In this document: piece after piece, positions 8,330 through 16,782 of the stretch
Numbering within the stretch: the stretch's first letter is position 1
Layout of the letters: every line of letters starts with the position of its first letter
NCBI GenBank assembly: GCA_021776655.1
Contig: JAJFFK010000002.1
Coordinates: 1-64,000, forward strand
DNA from: Henriciella sp.
Lineage (GTDB): Bacteria > Pseudomonadota > Alphaproteobacteria > Caulobacterales > Hyphomonadaceae
Length of the DNA: 64,000 bases
Direction: 5' to 3'
The notes under the pieces: model-generated
The model's database searches: none
Seen by the model: the letters and a program-made list of their open reading frames with translations, nothing else
Told to the model about the DNA's origin: nothing
Made by a program: the position numbers and the translations under genes

Positions 8330-10639
8330 GTGGCAGGCCAGGCTGACAAGCGCGGTAAGAAGACGAAGCGATCGCCCAAACGGTTGCAGAAACGCCTGAA
8401 TATCGGGGCCGCTTTGTGCCTGATCTTCGCCGTCGACATTATCGCTCTCGGCCTAAAGGCGCTTGATGATCGCAGCCGGTCCGAAGAAGCAACCCAAACC
8501 ATTACACACCGCGAAGCTCTGGCGGTTTCCGAGCACGTATCGGGCAAGATTGCGGGGGTTTCGCGGACGCTAAGTCTGGCCTATCAGGCCGGGTGGGGAC
8601 CTCGCCAGACAGCCAGCGTTCATAGCGATATCGACGCGGTGATCACGCTTGCTGACGCGCTAACCGCGCCGACCGGATCACGCCTTCGCCATGCCGGAGA
8701 AACCGCCTCGATATTATTGGCGACGCAGCAATCGATTGGCTTGACCAGCGCAGATGATGTCGTGGTTGTGTATAGCCCGGAAATTGGCGCGGCTCGTCTC
8801 GGACTGGTCAGGTCTGAACGCTGGGTTCCGCAAGCCCAGGGCGGCCGCGACTTCAGCCTCGCCGAACAGTCAGGTAACGGCGTCGTAGAGCGCGCCCAAT
8901 CAGGGACAGTTCGCGCCTGCTCGCCAATTAGTGGCAGCAACTTGTCTGCATGTGTGCAATCGCCCGCAGCAGCTTATGGTTGGACCGACTATCTCAGCCT
9001 GTTAATGTACGCCTTTCTTCTGGTTGGCCCCGGTTTGGCCATTCTTGGATTGTTGAAAATGCTGGAAGAACGGCGTGGCCAATCTGAAGCCTTTGAGGGT
9101 CAGGCCAGCCGCGCCGGGCAGATGCTTGAAACTGTTTTGCAAGAGGCCAAGGCCGGGTTCTGGTCGTGGGACGACAAAAGCAAACAGGTTTGGTTGAGCC
9201 AGGAAGCAGCGCGGATGCTGAAAATCTCCAAACCGGGATATATTGGGCTGGCTGCCCTAAACGTCAGTGTTTTCCCCGGTCATCACGACGCCGTTCGCCA
9301 AGCGATAAGAACCCTACCTGAACGCGGATATATTGCCCAAACATTTGCCAATCAGGACAAGACCCTGTGGCTAGAGATGCGCGGGCGGCCCGACGCCAAG
9401 ACCGGTGACTTGAGCGGCATCCTGCTCGATGTCACCGACATCCGCACTGCTATCGCCCGTACGAGGCAAGCCGAGCAGAGGCTGCGCACAGCCTTGGAGG
9501 GCTTCTCTGGACCTTTCGCCCTGTGGGACAAGCGAAAGCGCATCATCTATTGGAACCGGGCCTTCGCACGTGTATTCGGCCTCGAAAATTCCATCCGCAT
9601 CGGCATGAGCCATGAAACCGTCAGCTTGTCACAAGCAACGAGTATTACTGATCGCCGCCCGATCACCGATGTGAATGGAGCTGAGATCATCCGGGTTCAG
9701 TCCGGCGAATGGTATAAATGTGTAGAACGCCAGACCAGTGATGGTGGCTTGATCACCATGGGTCTCGACGTCACGGCCGATGTCCAGAATGAAGTTGAAT
9801 TGACCCGGCAGCAGAAAAAACTGCGCATGCTTGTCACCGACCTTGAGCGTTCCGAAGGCCATGCCGGGGAGCTGGCGCGCAAGCTGAATGAGGAGAAGCT
9901 GAAAGCTGAAAGATCAGCCAATTCCAAAAATGCTTTCCTGGCGAATATGAGCCACGAATTGCGCACGCCCTTGAACGCGATCAATGGGTTTTCAGAAATC
10001 TTGGCTAATCAGATGTATGGTCCGCTCGGCGACCCGCGTTATATCGAATATGCAGGCGATATTCTGACTTCAGGTCAGCATTTGCTGGATATGATCAACG
10101 ATATTCTCGACATGGCAAAAATCGAGGCGGGCAAGATGACCGTCGACTTACGCCCGATTGACCTGGTGGATCCGGTTGATGCCGGAATCAGGATGATCCG
10201 CCGCAAGGCCGAGGAGAAGGGCATCACACTGACCTTCGCACCCAAACAGGATTTGCCACACGTCGATGCTGATCACCGCGCCATTCGACAGATGATCCTG
10301 AACCTGTTGTCAAACGCGATAAAGTTCACCGATGATGGCGGCGAAATTCGTGTCAGCATTGATCGCCAAGGCGACCAGTTGCGGGTTTGTGTGCATGATA
10401 ATGGCGTTGGCATTCCAGCCGAAGCCCTGCCCCGCCTGGCCCAACCCTTTGAGCAAGTTAGTGACACACGCGACCGCAATTATGAAGGATCAGGGCTCGG
10501 CCTGGCGCTAACCAAATCCTTTGCCGAAATGCATGGCGGACAATTGTTGATTACCAGCGAAGAAGGCAAAGGCACACAGGTTAGCTTCTACTTGCCTGTC
10601 CCCACGGCATCAAAAGCTGGACTGACCAGCGCCGCCTAA
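8330..10639 (+). CDS. PleC/DivJ-type sensor histidine kinase
   Basis: A 769-residue membrane histidine kinase. A basic N-terminus is followed by a membrane segment near residues 24-44, an extracytoplasmic part, a second membrane segment near 222-242, two PAS-like regions (about 255-370 and 375-490), a short coiled coil, and a HisKA domain with phosphorylated His542 in NMSHELRTPLNAINGFSE. The ATPase has RQMILNLLSNAIKF, DNGVGIP and GSGLGLALTKSFAE. The phrase INGFSEI...GPLGDPRY is characteristic of PleC/DivJ-like kinases, which act on DivK/PleD in polarity control. The start is GTG. The stop overlaps that of the convergent lipoprotein gene. The assignment to PleC itself is likely but not proven. 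Confidence 0.88.
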   Translation: MAGQADKRGKKTKRSPKRLQKRLNIGAALCLIFAVDIIALGLKALDDRSRSEEATQTITHREALAVSEHVSGKIAGVSRTLSLAYQAGWGPRQTASVHSDIDAVITLADALTAPTGSRLRHAGETASILLATQQSIGLTSADDVVVVYSPEIGAARLGLVRSERWVPQAQGGRDFSLAEQSGNGVVERAQSGTVRACSPISGSNLSACVQSPAAAYGWTDYLSLLMYAFLLVGPGLAILGLLKMLEERRGQSEAFEGQASRAGQMLETVLQEAKAGFWSWDDKSKQVWLSQEAARMLKISKPGYIGLAALNVSVFPGHHDAVRQAIRTLPERGYIAQTFANQDKTLWLEMRGRPDAKTGDLSGILLDVTDIRTAIARTRQAEQRLRTALEGFSGPFALWDKRKRIIYWNRAFARVFGLENSIRIGMSHETVSLSQATSITDRRPITDVNGAEIIRVQSGEWYKCVERQTSDGGLITMGLDVTADVQNEVELTRQQKKLRMLVTDLERSEGHAGELARKLNEEKLKAERSANSKNAFLANMSHELRTPLNAINGFSEILANQMYGPLGDPRYIEYAGDILTSGQHLLDMINDILDMAKIEAGKMTVDLRPIDLVDPVDAGIRMIRRKAEEKGITLTFAPKQDLPHVDADHRAIRQMILNLLSNAIKFTDDGGEIRVSIDRQGDQLRVCVHDNGVGIPAEALPRLAQPFEQVSDTRDRNYEGSGLGLALTKSFAEMHGGQLLITSEEGKGTQVSFYLPVPTASKAGLTSAA

Positions 10640-11235
10640 TCGCTTGGTACAGCCCTAAGGGCGCGCGCGGCAAACACGGATATTTCTTCGACACATTGTT
10701 CAGCAGTGGCCTTCATGTCAGCGGCGCGCTGAACAGGCGCTGTGTCCATGACAGGGCGCTGGACCAGCACCTCCATCTGCTCGATCAGTGCGCCAGTGGA
10801 GGCATCAAGCAATCCAACTGACACAGCGCACACAGCGTCGCCTTGATAGAAGCCAAACCGTTGCACCCGAACCGGCAGCTCATATTTTGCCGACACTCCG
10901 CTTTCCGGCAAGACCGCCGCGCCGTCGCCATCAACCGCAAAACTGTCGACCAGAGCCAGTTGCAATAACCGGGTTGAACGTCCAGCCCACTCAACCGCTG
11001 GCACAAAGCGAACCGCGCCGCTTGTATCCTCGCTGACCAATGCCTGTCCAGCAATAATCTGCGGTGCATCAGGTTCACGAATGATCAGGTTTGCGGTCAG
11101 TGACGGACGCACAATCGCCGCATCAATCCGATACAACGCATCGGGCGCGTCCGGCACAGGCAGCACCGAAACACATCCCGATACAGCCAACACTGACAGT
11201 CCGGCGGCAAAGCGTTGGGGGAAAGTCCCGAGCAT
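10636..11235 (-). CDS. ABC transport auxiliary lipoprotein (PqiC/DUF330-like)
   Basis: A 199-residue lipoprotein with a signal peptide and lipobox LAVSGC near residue 21. The rest resembles the ABC-type transport auxiliary family, which includes PqiC/YmbA and works with MCE proteins in the outer envelope. It is the last gene of a four-gene unit mlaE-mlaF-mlaD-lipoprotein; its ATG overlaps the mlaD stop by one base, indicating translational coupling. It is likely an outer-membrane partner of the MCE channel. Its stop overlaps the stop of the kinase on the other strand. Confidence 0.85.
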   Translation of the reverse strand: MLGTFPQRFAAGLSVLAVSGCVSVLPVPDAPDALYRIDAAIVRPSLTANLIIREPDAPQIIAGQALVSEDTSGAVRFVPAVEWAGRSTRLLQLALVDSFAVDGDGAAVLPESGVSAKYELPVRVQRFGFYQGDAVCAVSVGLLDASTGALIEQMEVLVQRPVMDTAPVQRAADMKATAEQCVEEISVFAARALRAVPSD

Positions 11236-12200
11236 TAGCGTTCCCTCTCATATGGCCGGGCTTTTCCAAGCACCAGGCCTTGCGGATTCTGTTCCAAATC
11301 GCGTGCGATTCGATCGAGGCGAGCGGTAAGCTGGCGCAGATCTTCGGCCGCCAAACGCGATTGGGTCAATGTATCTGTCGCCGCGCCTTCAACCAGGACG
11401 GTCGCTGCCGAGATCGCTTCCTGGCTTTTGATCAGTGCGAGATTGGCTTCGGCGGTCGCGGTATTGAGCTCTGCAATCAGCAATCGAAGGTCTGTATTCA
11501 GGGTTGTGACATCGGACTGAATGGAGTCAACCGCTGCGGTCGCAGCATCAGAGGCAACTGAAATGCGGTTTCCTGCACGTTCAAAAGACGCGAGCGTGTC
11601 CGTAGCTTGGGTGAAAATTGCGCCCTCGTCTGCAGCCAGACTACCGGTAATCGTATTGAGGTTCTGCAATGTGCCGCCAATGGCTTCTATATTCTCGTCA
11701 GATAGTAGATGACTCGCCTGTTCCAGCGCATCTCCAGCCCGGCCAATAATTTCCGCGCCGCCATCAAACAGCGCCGCCAGAGGCGTTGGCCCCGCCTGTA
11801 TCTGCGCAACTGTTTCATATGGTTGCACCAGTAACGGGCCCGCATTCTCAGACCCGGCTGTGATCTGGACGAAGGTCACCCCCGTAATGCCAGCAAAATC
11901 AATCAGTGCAATCGAGTCACTTTTGATCGGGGTCGCTCTGTCAATCCGTAATCGAGCTCGGACTTTCGAAGCATCGCGGCTGTCAATTCGCACACTCTCA
12001 ACTTCGCCAACCTTGATGCCAATATACCGAACAGAGGCGCCTTCTTCCAGGGTAACCGGCCCCTGAAACACGACGTCATACTCGGCAAACTCGCGGTTAA
12101 ATTGGGATGAGCCGAGCCACAGCACAAAGCCGATCACAGTGACGGCAGCCATCAGTACGAAGGCACCAATCAGGGCATAATTCGCTCTTGTTTCCATCAC
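11235..12200 (-). CDS. mlaD: MlaD-family MCE protein
   Basis: A 321-residue MCE protein. One N-terminal membrane helix (YALIGAFVLMAAVTVIGFVLW) anchors it in the inner membrane. The MCE domain follows at about residues 40-120, with EEGASVRYIGIKVGEVESVRID and GITGVTFVQI. A long alpha-helical C-terminal part, rich in alanine and hydroxyl residues, could form a tube across the periplasm. It is longer than E. coli MlaD (183 residues), as is common for MCE proteins in this class. ATGA overlap with the ATPase gene upstream. It would bind lipids and pass them between the permease and the lipoprotein. Confidence 0.92.
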   Translation of the reverse strand: MMETRANYALIGAFVLMAAVTVIGFVLWLGSSQFNREFAEYDVVFQGPVTLEEGASVRYIGIKVGEVESVRIDSRDASKVRARLRIDRATPIKSDSIALIDFAGITGVTFVQITAGSENAGPLLVQPYETVAQIQAGPTPLAALFDGGAEIIGRAGDALEQASHLLSDENIEAIGGTLQNLNTITGSLAADEGAIFTQATDTLASFERAGNRISVASDAATAAVDSIQSDVTTLNTDLRLLIAELNTATAEANLALIKSQEAISAATVLVEGAATDTLTQSRLAAEDLRQLTARLDRIARDLEQNPQGLVLGKARPYERER

Positions 12201-12973
12201 TTGGCCTCATGTCCTGCCAGTGCGGCGCGCCCGCGTGGCCCGCCGAAATATTCTTTTATCCACGGATGCTCATGCTGACGCAGGGCCTCCATTGTATCGA
12301 CCGCGATCACTCGCTGTTCCCCAAGAACCGCGATCCGATCACACGTATCGCGCAACGTATCGACATCATGGGTAACGAGAAACACAGTCAGTCCCATGGC
12401 TTCCTGCAAGTCTCGCACCAATTCATCGAACGCTGCCGCCGTGATCGGGTCAAGTCCTGCGGTTGGCTCATCAAGAAAAAGAAGCGGCGGATCGAGGGCG
12501 AGGGCGCGCGCCAGAGCCGCGCGTTTACGCATGCCGCCAGACAGATCGGACGGGTATTGGTGTCCGGTCCATGTTTCCAGCCCGGACATGCGGATCTTCT
12601 GATCCGCCAATTCGCACATCAGGCCATGTGGCAGATCGGCATGTTCTTTCATCGGCACCATGACATTCTCGCGCACCGTCAGGTTGGAAAACAAAGCACC
12701 ATCCTGAAACATGACGCCCCATAGCTTTTGCAGAGCACCATGATCATGGCCGTGCAGATCGATCACATCTTGCCCAAACACGGTAACCGTTCCTTCGCTG
12801 GGTCGCTTCAAACCAATAATCGCGCGCAGCAGCACCGATTTGCCTGTTCCCGACGGCCCGATCACACCCAGAACCTCACCCTTGCGGACATCAAGGTCGA
12901 GATGCTTGTGCACGACATGCTCGCCATAAGCGGTCGTCAAACCGCGCACGCGAATGGCGATCTCACCGCTCAC
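12197..12973 (-). CDS. mlaF: MlaF-type ABC transporter ATPase
   Basis: A 258-residue ATP-binding subunit powering lipid transport. Walker A is GPSGTGKSVLLRAI, the signature is LSGGMRKRAALARALALDP, and Walker B is LLFLDEPTAGLDP. The LSGGMRKR form is typical of MlaF/MCE ATPases. It lies between the permease and MCE genes, overlapping both by four bases, which points to a single messenger and fixed stoichiometry. It acts on the cytoplasmic side of the inner membrane. Confidence 0.94.
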   Translation of the reverse strand: MSGEIAIRVRGLTTAYGEHVVHKHLDLDVRKGEVLGVIGPSGTGKSVLLRAIIGLKRPSEGTVTVFGQDVIDLHGHDHGALQKLWGVMFQDGALFSNLTVRENVMVPMKEHADLPHGLMCELADQKIRMSGLETWTGHQYPSDLSGGMRKRAALARALALDPPLLFLDEPTAGLDPITAAAFDELVRDLQEAMGLTVFLVTHDVDTLRDTCDRIAVLGEQRVIAVDTMEALRQHEHPWIKEYFGGPRGRAALAGHEAK

Positions 12974-14100
12974 AGTCCAAGCTCCATATACAGAATCGCG
13001 AACAAGGCATCGATCACGATGATGGCGAAGATGGCCTGAACCACGGACTTGGTCGTATGTGCGCCGAGCGATTGCACGCTGCCGCCAACTTCCAGACCTT
13101 GCCGGCAGCCGATCAGCGCGATCATCAGGCCGAAGACCGGGGCTTTCGACAGACCAATCCAGAACTGCTCAAGGCCAACATAGTCCTGCATCCGGTTGAA
13201 GAAGACGGTTGGGTTTATATCCAGCGCGACCCAACACACAACAATTCCGCCACCAAGTCCGGCCAGCGCTCCGATAAAGGCCAGAACCGGGGTCATGATC
13301 ACCATGGCGATAACACGCGGGGCGACCAGAACATCCATCGGGTCAAGCCCAAGCGTCGTCATCGCATCGACTTCCTGACGCATTTTCATCGCGCCGATCT
13401 GCGCGGTAAACGCCGAATTTGTCCGCGCCACCAATATGATCGCCGTCAGAACCACGCCGAACTCTCGCAACACAGCGATGCCGACAAGCTCGACCACAAA
13501 GATCGTCGCGCCAAATTCTGCTAGTGTGGTAGCACCAATAAAGGCGATGACCATGCCGACAAAGAAAGACAGAAAAGCAACGATTGGCACCGCATCGAGG
13601 CCGCTTTCTTCCATCACCGACACCAGCGCCGTCCAGCGCATCCGCGCCGGGCGGATCAGGACGCGAAACACACTCACCACTGTCTCTCCAAGAAAGGACA
13701 GTGTCTCCACCGCCTCCTCGCCAAGATGTACAGCGCCGCGACCTGTCCGCTCCAGCAGGTCCACAAAGCCGTGGCCCGGCTCAACAATTTCCGGTGCATG
13801 TTCACTTCGCGTCGCCAACTCGCGCGCCTGCTCTAACAGGCTCATACGCTCCGGCGAAGCACCAACAATCATGGGAGACAGGTCAGGAAATGAGCGCAGC
13901 GTCCGATCGATGATATAGGCGCCCGCCGTATCCAATTGCCCCAGCCCTGCCAAATCAAGAGTTGGCGCGTCTCCCTGCCAGTTTGATAGGGCGGTATTCA
14001 ACGCCTCATCGGCTTGTCCAATCGTCGAGATCAGCCAATCGCCGCGCAGTATGATTTGCGGATGTTCGCCTTCAAGCAGTTCAAATTCAGGGGCAGACAT
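12970..14100 (-). CDS. mlaE: MlaE-type permease with N-terminal STAS domain
   Basis: A 376-residue permease, first gene of the Mla-type unit. Residues 1-105 or so look like a STAS/MlaB-like domain (LDLAGLGQLDTAGAYIIDRTL), and residues 120-376 are the MlaE permease with five to six membrane helices, including EFGVVLTAIILVARTNSAF and EVDAMTTLGLDPMDVLV. In E. coli MlaB is a separate subunit; here it is fused to the permease. The divergent promoter region to the epimerase gene is 101 bases and has a palindrome at 14166. Confidence 0.93.
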   Translation of the reverse strand: MSAPEFELLEGEHPQIILRGDWLISTIGQADEALNTALSNWQGDAPTLDLAGLGQLDTAGAYIIDRTLRSFPDLSPMIVGASPERMSLLEQARELATRSEHAPEIVEPGHGFVDLLERTGRGAVHLGEEAVETLSFLGETVVSVFRVLIRPARMRWTALVSVMEESGLDAVPIVAFLSFFVGMVIAFIGATTLAEFGATIFVVELVGIAVLREFGVVLTAIILVARTNSAFTAQIGAMKMRQEVDAMTTLGLDPMDVLVAPRVIAMVIMTPVLAFIGALAGLGGGIVVCWVALDINPTVFFNRMQDYVGLEQFWIGLSKAPVFGLMIALIGCRQGLEVGGSVQSLGAHTTKSVVQAIFAIIVIDALFAILYMELGL

Positions 14101-14165
14101 TCGGGCGCGATCTCCAAGTTCTGTTTACCTTAACAGATCAGGGTTTAAGACCAGCACCGATAGAC

Positions 14166-14181
14166 CGATAAAATTTTATCG
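14166..14181. promoter_or_regulatory. Perfect 16-bp palindrome between mlaE and epimerase
   Basis: CGATAAAATTTTATCG lies in the divergent intergenic space, 20 bases before the epimerase ATG. It has the form of a dimeric repressor operator, though its AT-rich core could also be part of a promoter. Confidence 0.4.
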
Positions 14182-14201
14182 ACCTGACAAAGGCTTTCGC
14201 C

Positions 14202-15179
14202 ATGGCTGAAATGACGATTATCCCGGTATCCTCGCCGCTGAACGCAACTTTTGCGATCTCGCGGGGGGCCAAAAACACCGCTGAAACTGTCATCGTCGAA
14301 CTGGTTAAAGGCGCACATAAGGGGCGCGGAGAATGTGTGCCCTATGCCCGTTATGGCGAAAGCCGGGTCAGTGTCGTGGCACAGCTGCGCGGCATCGAAA
14401 AGCAGATCAATGCGGGCCTGTCGCGCCAGGATTTACAGCAACGCATGGCCCCCGGTGCAGCCCGCTGCGCAGTTGATTGCGCGATGTGGGACCTCGAAGC
14501 CAAACAGGCAAACATTCCGGTCTGGCAGCTGGCCGGATTGCCAGAGCCGCGATCTTTGCCAACCACAATGACGTTGAGCCTGGATGAGCCTGACGCCATG
14601 GCCGAGGCGGCGCGCGCGACACCCGCGACATTGCTCAAACTGAAACTTGGCGGACCCGACAATCTGGCCCGCATAGAAACGGTACACCGCGCACGACCCG
14701 ACGCCAAGCTCATCGTCGATGGTAATGAGGGGCTGGAAGTTTCAGCTTTTCCTCGCCTGGCGGCAACAGCAGGCAAACTGGGCGTCGTACTGCTCGAGCA
14801 GCCATTTCCGGTTGACCAAGATAGCGCGCTTATGGCCCGCCCCGGTCATGTTGCGATTTGCGCCGATGAGAGCGTGCACACGTCGAGCAATATTCAGGCG
14901 CTCGCGAAACTGTATGATGCGGTGAACATCAAACTCGACAAGGCTGGCGGCCTGACCGAGGCGTTAAAAATGCTGTATGAGGCGCGCCGGTGTGGGCTCG
15001 GCGTTATGATCGGTTGCATGGTCGGCGGGTCGCTAGCGATGGCACCAGCTGTCTTGCTGGGCGGGCTTGCCGATCTGATCGATCTGGATGGCCCGCTTTG
15101 GCTATCGCAAGACATTGCAAATGGGCTGACCTATCAGGACGGAATTGTATCGCCGCCATCGCGTGAGCTTTGGGGCTGA
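14202..15179 (+). CDS. L-Ala-D/L-Glu dipeptide epimerase
   Basis: A 325-residue enzyme of the enolase superfamily, dipeptide epimerase group. It inverts the second residue of L-Ala-D/L-Glu during recycling of murein peptides in the cytoplasm. The catalytic lysines are in LLKLKLGG and NIKLDKAGG; metal ligands are in DGNEG, LEQPF and ADES. GCMVGGSLAMAPA near the C-terminus is typical of this group rather than of muconate cycloisomerases. It is a single gene read away from the Mla-type operon. Confidence 0.93.
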   Translation: MAEMTIIPVSSPLNATFAISRGAKNTAETVIVELVKGAHKGRGECVPYARYGESRVSVVAQLRGIEKQINAGLSRQDLQQRMAPGAARCAVDCAMWDLEAKQANIPVWQLAGLPEPRSLPTTMTLSLDEPDAMAEAARATPATLLKLKLGGPDNLARIETVHRARPDAKLIVDGNEGLEVSAFPRLAATAGKLGVVLLEQPFPVDQDSALMARPGHVAICADESVHTSSNIQALAKLYDAVNIKLDKAGGLTEALKMLYEARRCGLGVMIGCMVGGSLAMAPAVLLGGLADLIDLDGPLWLSQDIANGLTYQDGIVSPPSRELWG

Positions 15180-15203
15180 GGCGGATCAGAAAACAATCAG
15201 CCT

Positions 15204-15626
15204 CTACGCGGTTTCTGGCAACGCTGGCGGGCTAGGCATGCGGGCATACGCTGTGGCCGTCAGGTGTTGCCAGATTTGGGCGTTCAGGGCACGGCTTTCG
15301 CCATCACTGGCGGCCTCCAGCGCCGTTTGCAGTGTGATCAATTTGGCCGCGAGACCATCACGCTCAACCGTCAGGTCACCAATTTTGAAACTGCCCGCCC
15401 CCGGCACGCCAGAATGGTCAACTTGCCCAGCCTGCAACAGATGACGCAGTCCGGCAATTTCAGTCACCAACCGATCCGCTGCGCCGTCCCATGCTTCACC
15501 TGCCATGACCGCCATATAGCCTGTCATACCAGCATGCCCGGCGGCATAATCAGCGCCCAGCTTGGGCACGATATCGCTCACCAATTTATGCCCGATCCGG
15601 TCAAGGATCATACCAATATCGCTCAT
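15204..15626 (-). CDS. Uncharacterised helical protein in phosphotransferase operon
   Basis: A 140-residue acidic, alanine-rich and mostly helical protein without signal or membrane segment. I do not recognise a family by name. Its ATG overlaps the stop of the phosphotransferase gene (four bases), so the two are surely co-translated. A helper or regulator of the phosphotransferase is a guess. Confidence 0.75.
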   Translation of the reverse strand: MSDIGMILDRIGHKLVSDIVPKLGADYAAGHAGMTGYMAVMAGEAWDGAADRLVTEIAGLRHLLQAGQVDHSGVPGAGSFKIGDLTVERDGLAAKLITLQTALEAASDGESRALNAQIWQHLTATAYARMPSPPALPETA

Positions 15627-16669
15627 AGGTCAGCTCCAAATTTCAAGCCCAATCGGCTCGCCAGCATCAATTCATGGGCGGCATAGGTGAACCATCCTGA
15701 CCAGGCCAGGATCGGGTCGTCATTTTTGCCCTCGGCAAACGCCCGCGCCGATGACAACCAGATGCCGAGCGCCTTGACTTGCGTAAAGATCGACCACCAT
15801 TCAAACGCGGCGGAATCGAACCGGCATCCCGATGCTGTTTTCCAGATTTCAATCGCTTCTGGCCAAGGCAGAAACCCTGCCGCACGCGTGGTATCATTGC
15901 CGCACCAGAACGGATCAGTGGCCCAGGCCAGGTCTTCGTACGGGTCACCGATATGCGCCATTTCCCAGTCGAGAATGGCGGTCATTTTCCCCGCACCGTC
16001 ATGCAGGAAATTACCGCTGCGATAGTCACCATGCACGATAGAAAGACGCTGCGCGGGCGGTGGCGGGTTGGCCTCCAAATAGCGGATCGCGGCGTCTGCA
16101 ACTGGCTGGGGATGGACGGCATTGCTGCGCACCTCATGCGCCCAATAGGCCAGTTCGCGCGACCAGCAGGCATCTGCGGCCGGGATCTCTATCTCATCGG
16201 CGAGGGCTGAGCCCGCAACGGGCAGCGCCGCTATGGCACCAAGATGCTGGAAGAATTGCTGCCCCATGGCGGCGCGGTGCGGCTCAATCGCATCAATCTG
16301 AAACGGATTTAGAGTTTCGCCGCCATCAATTCGGCCCATTATAAAGAAAGGCGCGCCGAGGGCTTCGGGCGCAGTTTCCAGAAACATCGCCTCGGGCACA
16401 GGTAGGCCGCCTTGTCCAAAAGCGCTATTGATTGCAGCGAACTCGACCCGTCTTTCAGTATCAATCAGACTATCGGGGGGATCACGGCGAACGATCACGG
16501 CTTTCACCTGTGGGCCTGTGGCATCTTCGTAAGCCAGATCAATCGAATAGGTTTGGCGGCTCGCCCCGCCATGAATGCGGGAAATCTGGGTCACTATAAC
16601 ATTCCGCGCACCCGGCAGTTTTGTTTCGACATAGGCGGCGAACTTTGCGGCGAGTTCAGCTTCAGTCAT
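15623..16669 (-). CDS. Phosphotransferase family protein (APH/ACAD10-like)
   Basis: A 348-residue kinase-like protein of the aminoglycoside phosphotransferase superfamily. The catalytic loop is IVHGDYRSGNFLHD and the metal motif AILDWEMAHIGDPYEDLAW. In alphaproteobacteria this subfamily lies with acyl-CoA genes and resembles the kinase half of mammalian ACAD10/11, which phosphorylates 4-hydroxyacyl-CoA; drug resistance is unlikely. The N-terminal lobe (QISRIHGGASRQTYSID) is complete. It is followed by an overlapping small gene and preceded by a long inverted repeat. Confidence 0.88.
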   Translation of the reverse strand: MTEAELAAKFAAYVETKLPGARNVIVTQISRIHGGASRQTYSIDLAYEDATGPQVKAVIVRRDPPDSLIDTERRVEFAAINSAFGQGGLPVPEAMFLETAPEALGAPFFIMGRIDGGETLNPFQIDAIEPHRAAMGQQFFQHLGAIAALPVAGSALADEIEIPAADACWSRELAYWAHEVRSNAVHPQPVADAAIRYLEANPPPPAQRLSIVHGDYRSGNFLHDGAGKMTAILDWEMAHIGDPYEDLAWATDPFWCGNDTTRAAGFLPWPEAIEIWKTASGCRFDSAAFEWWSIFTQVKALGIWLSSARAFAEGKNDDPILAWSGWFTYAAHELMLASRLGLKFGADL

Positions 16670-16692
16670 AGCGACATCTCACGCAGCCTTTA

Positions 16693-16760
16693 TCCTTCGA
16701 CAGGCTCAGGATGAGGCTTTTACGGTCCCGAGGCAGCCTCATCCTGAGCCTGTCGAAGGA
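16693..16760. repeat. Perfect 26-bp inverted repeat, 16-base loop
   Basis: The arms are TCCTTCGACAGGCTCAGGAT plus GAGGCT, and the exact reverse complement at 16735-16760. Translations of such sequences (FDRLRM, LSLSKDE) recur in many alphaproteobacterial genomes as interspersed repeats. It sits between two genes read in the same direction, so the hairpin could end or stabilise the upstream messenger. Confidence 0.85.
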
Positions 16761-16782
16761 CGAGGCGTTACTGCCCGAAAGT

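Noticed and set aside
15623-16669. Aminoglycoside resistance enzyme
   Set aside because: The fold is APH-like but the sequence resembles the ACAD10/11 group linked to acyl-CoA metabolism, so antibiotic resistance is not claimed.
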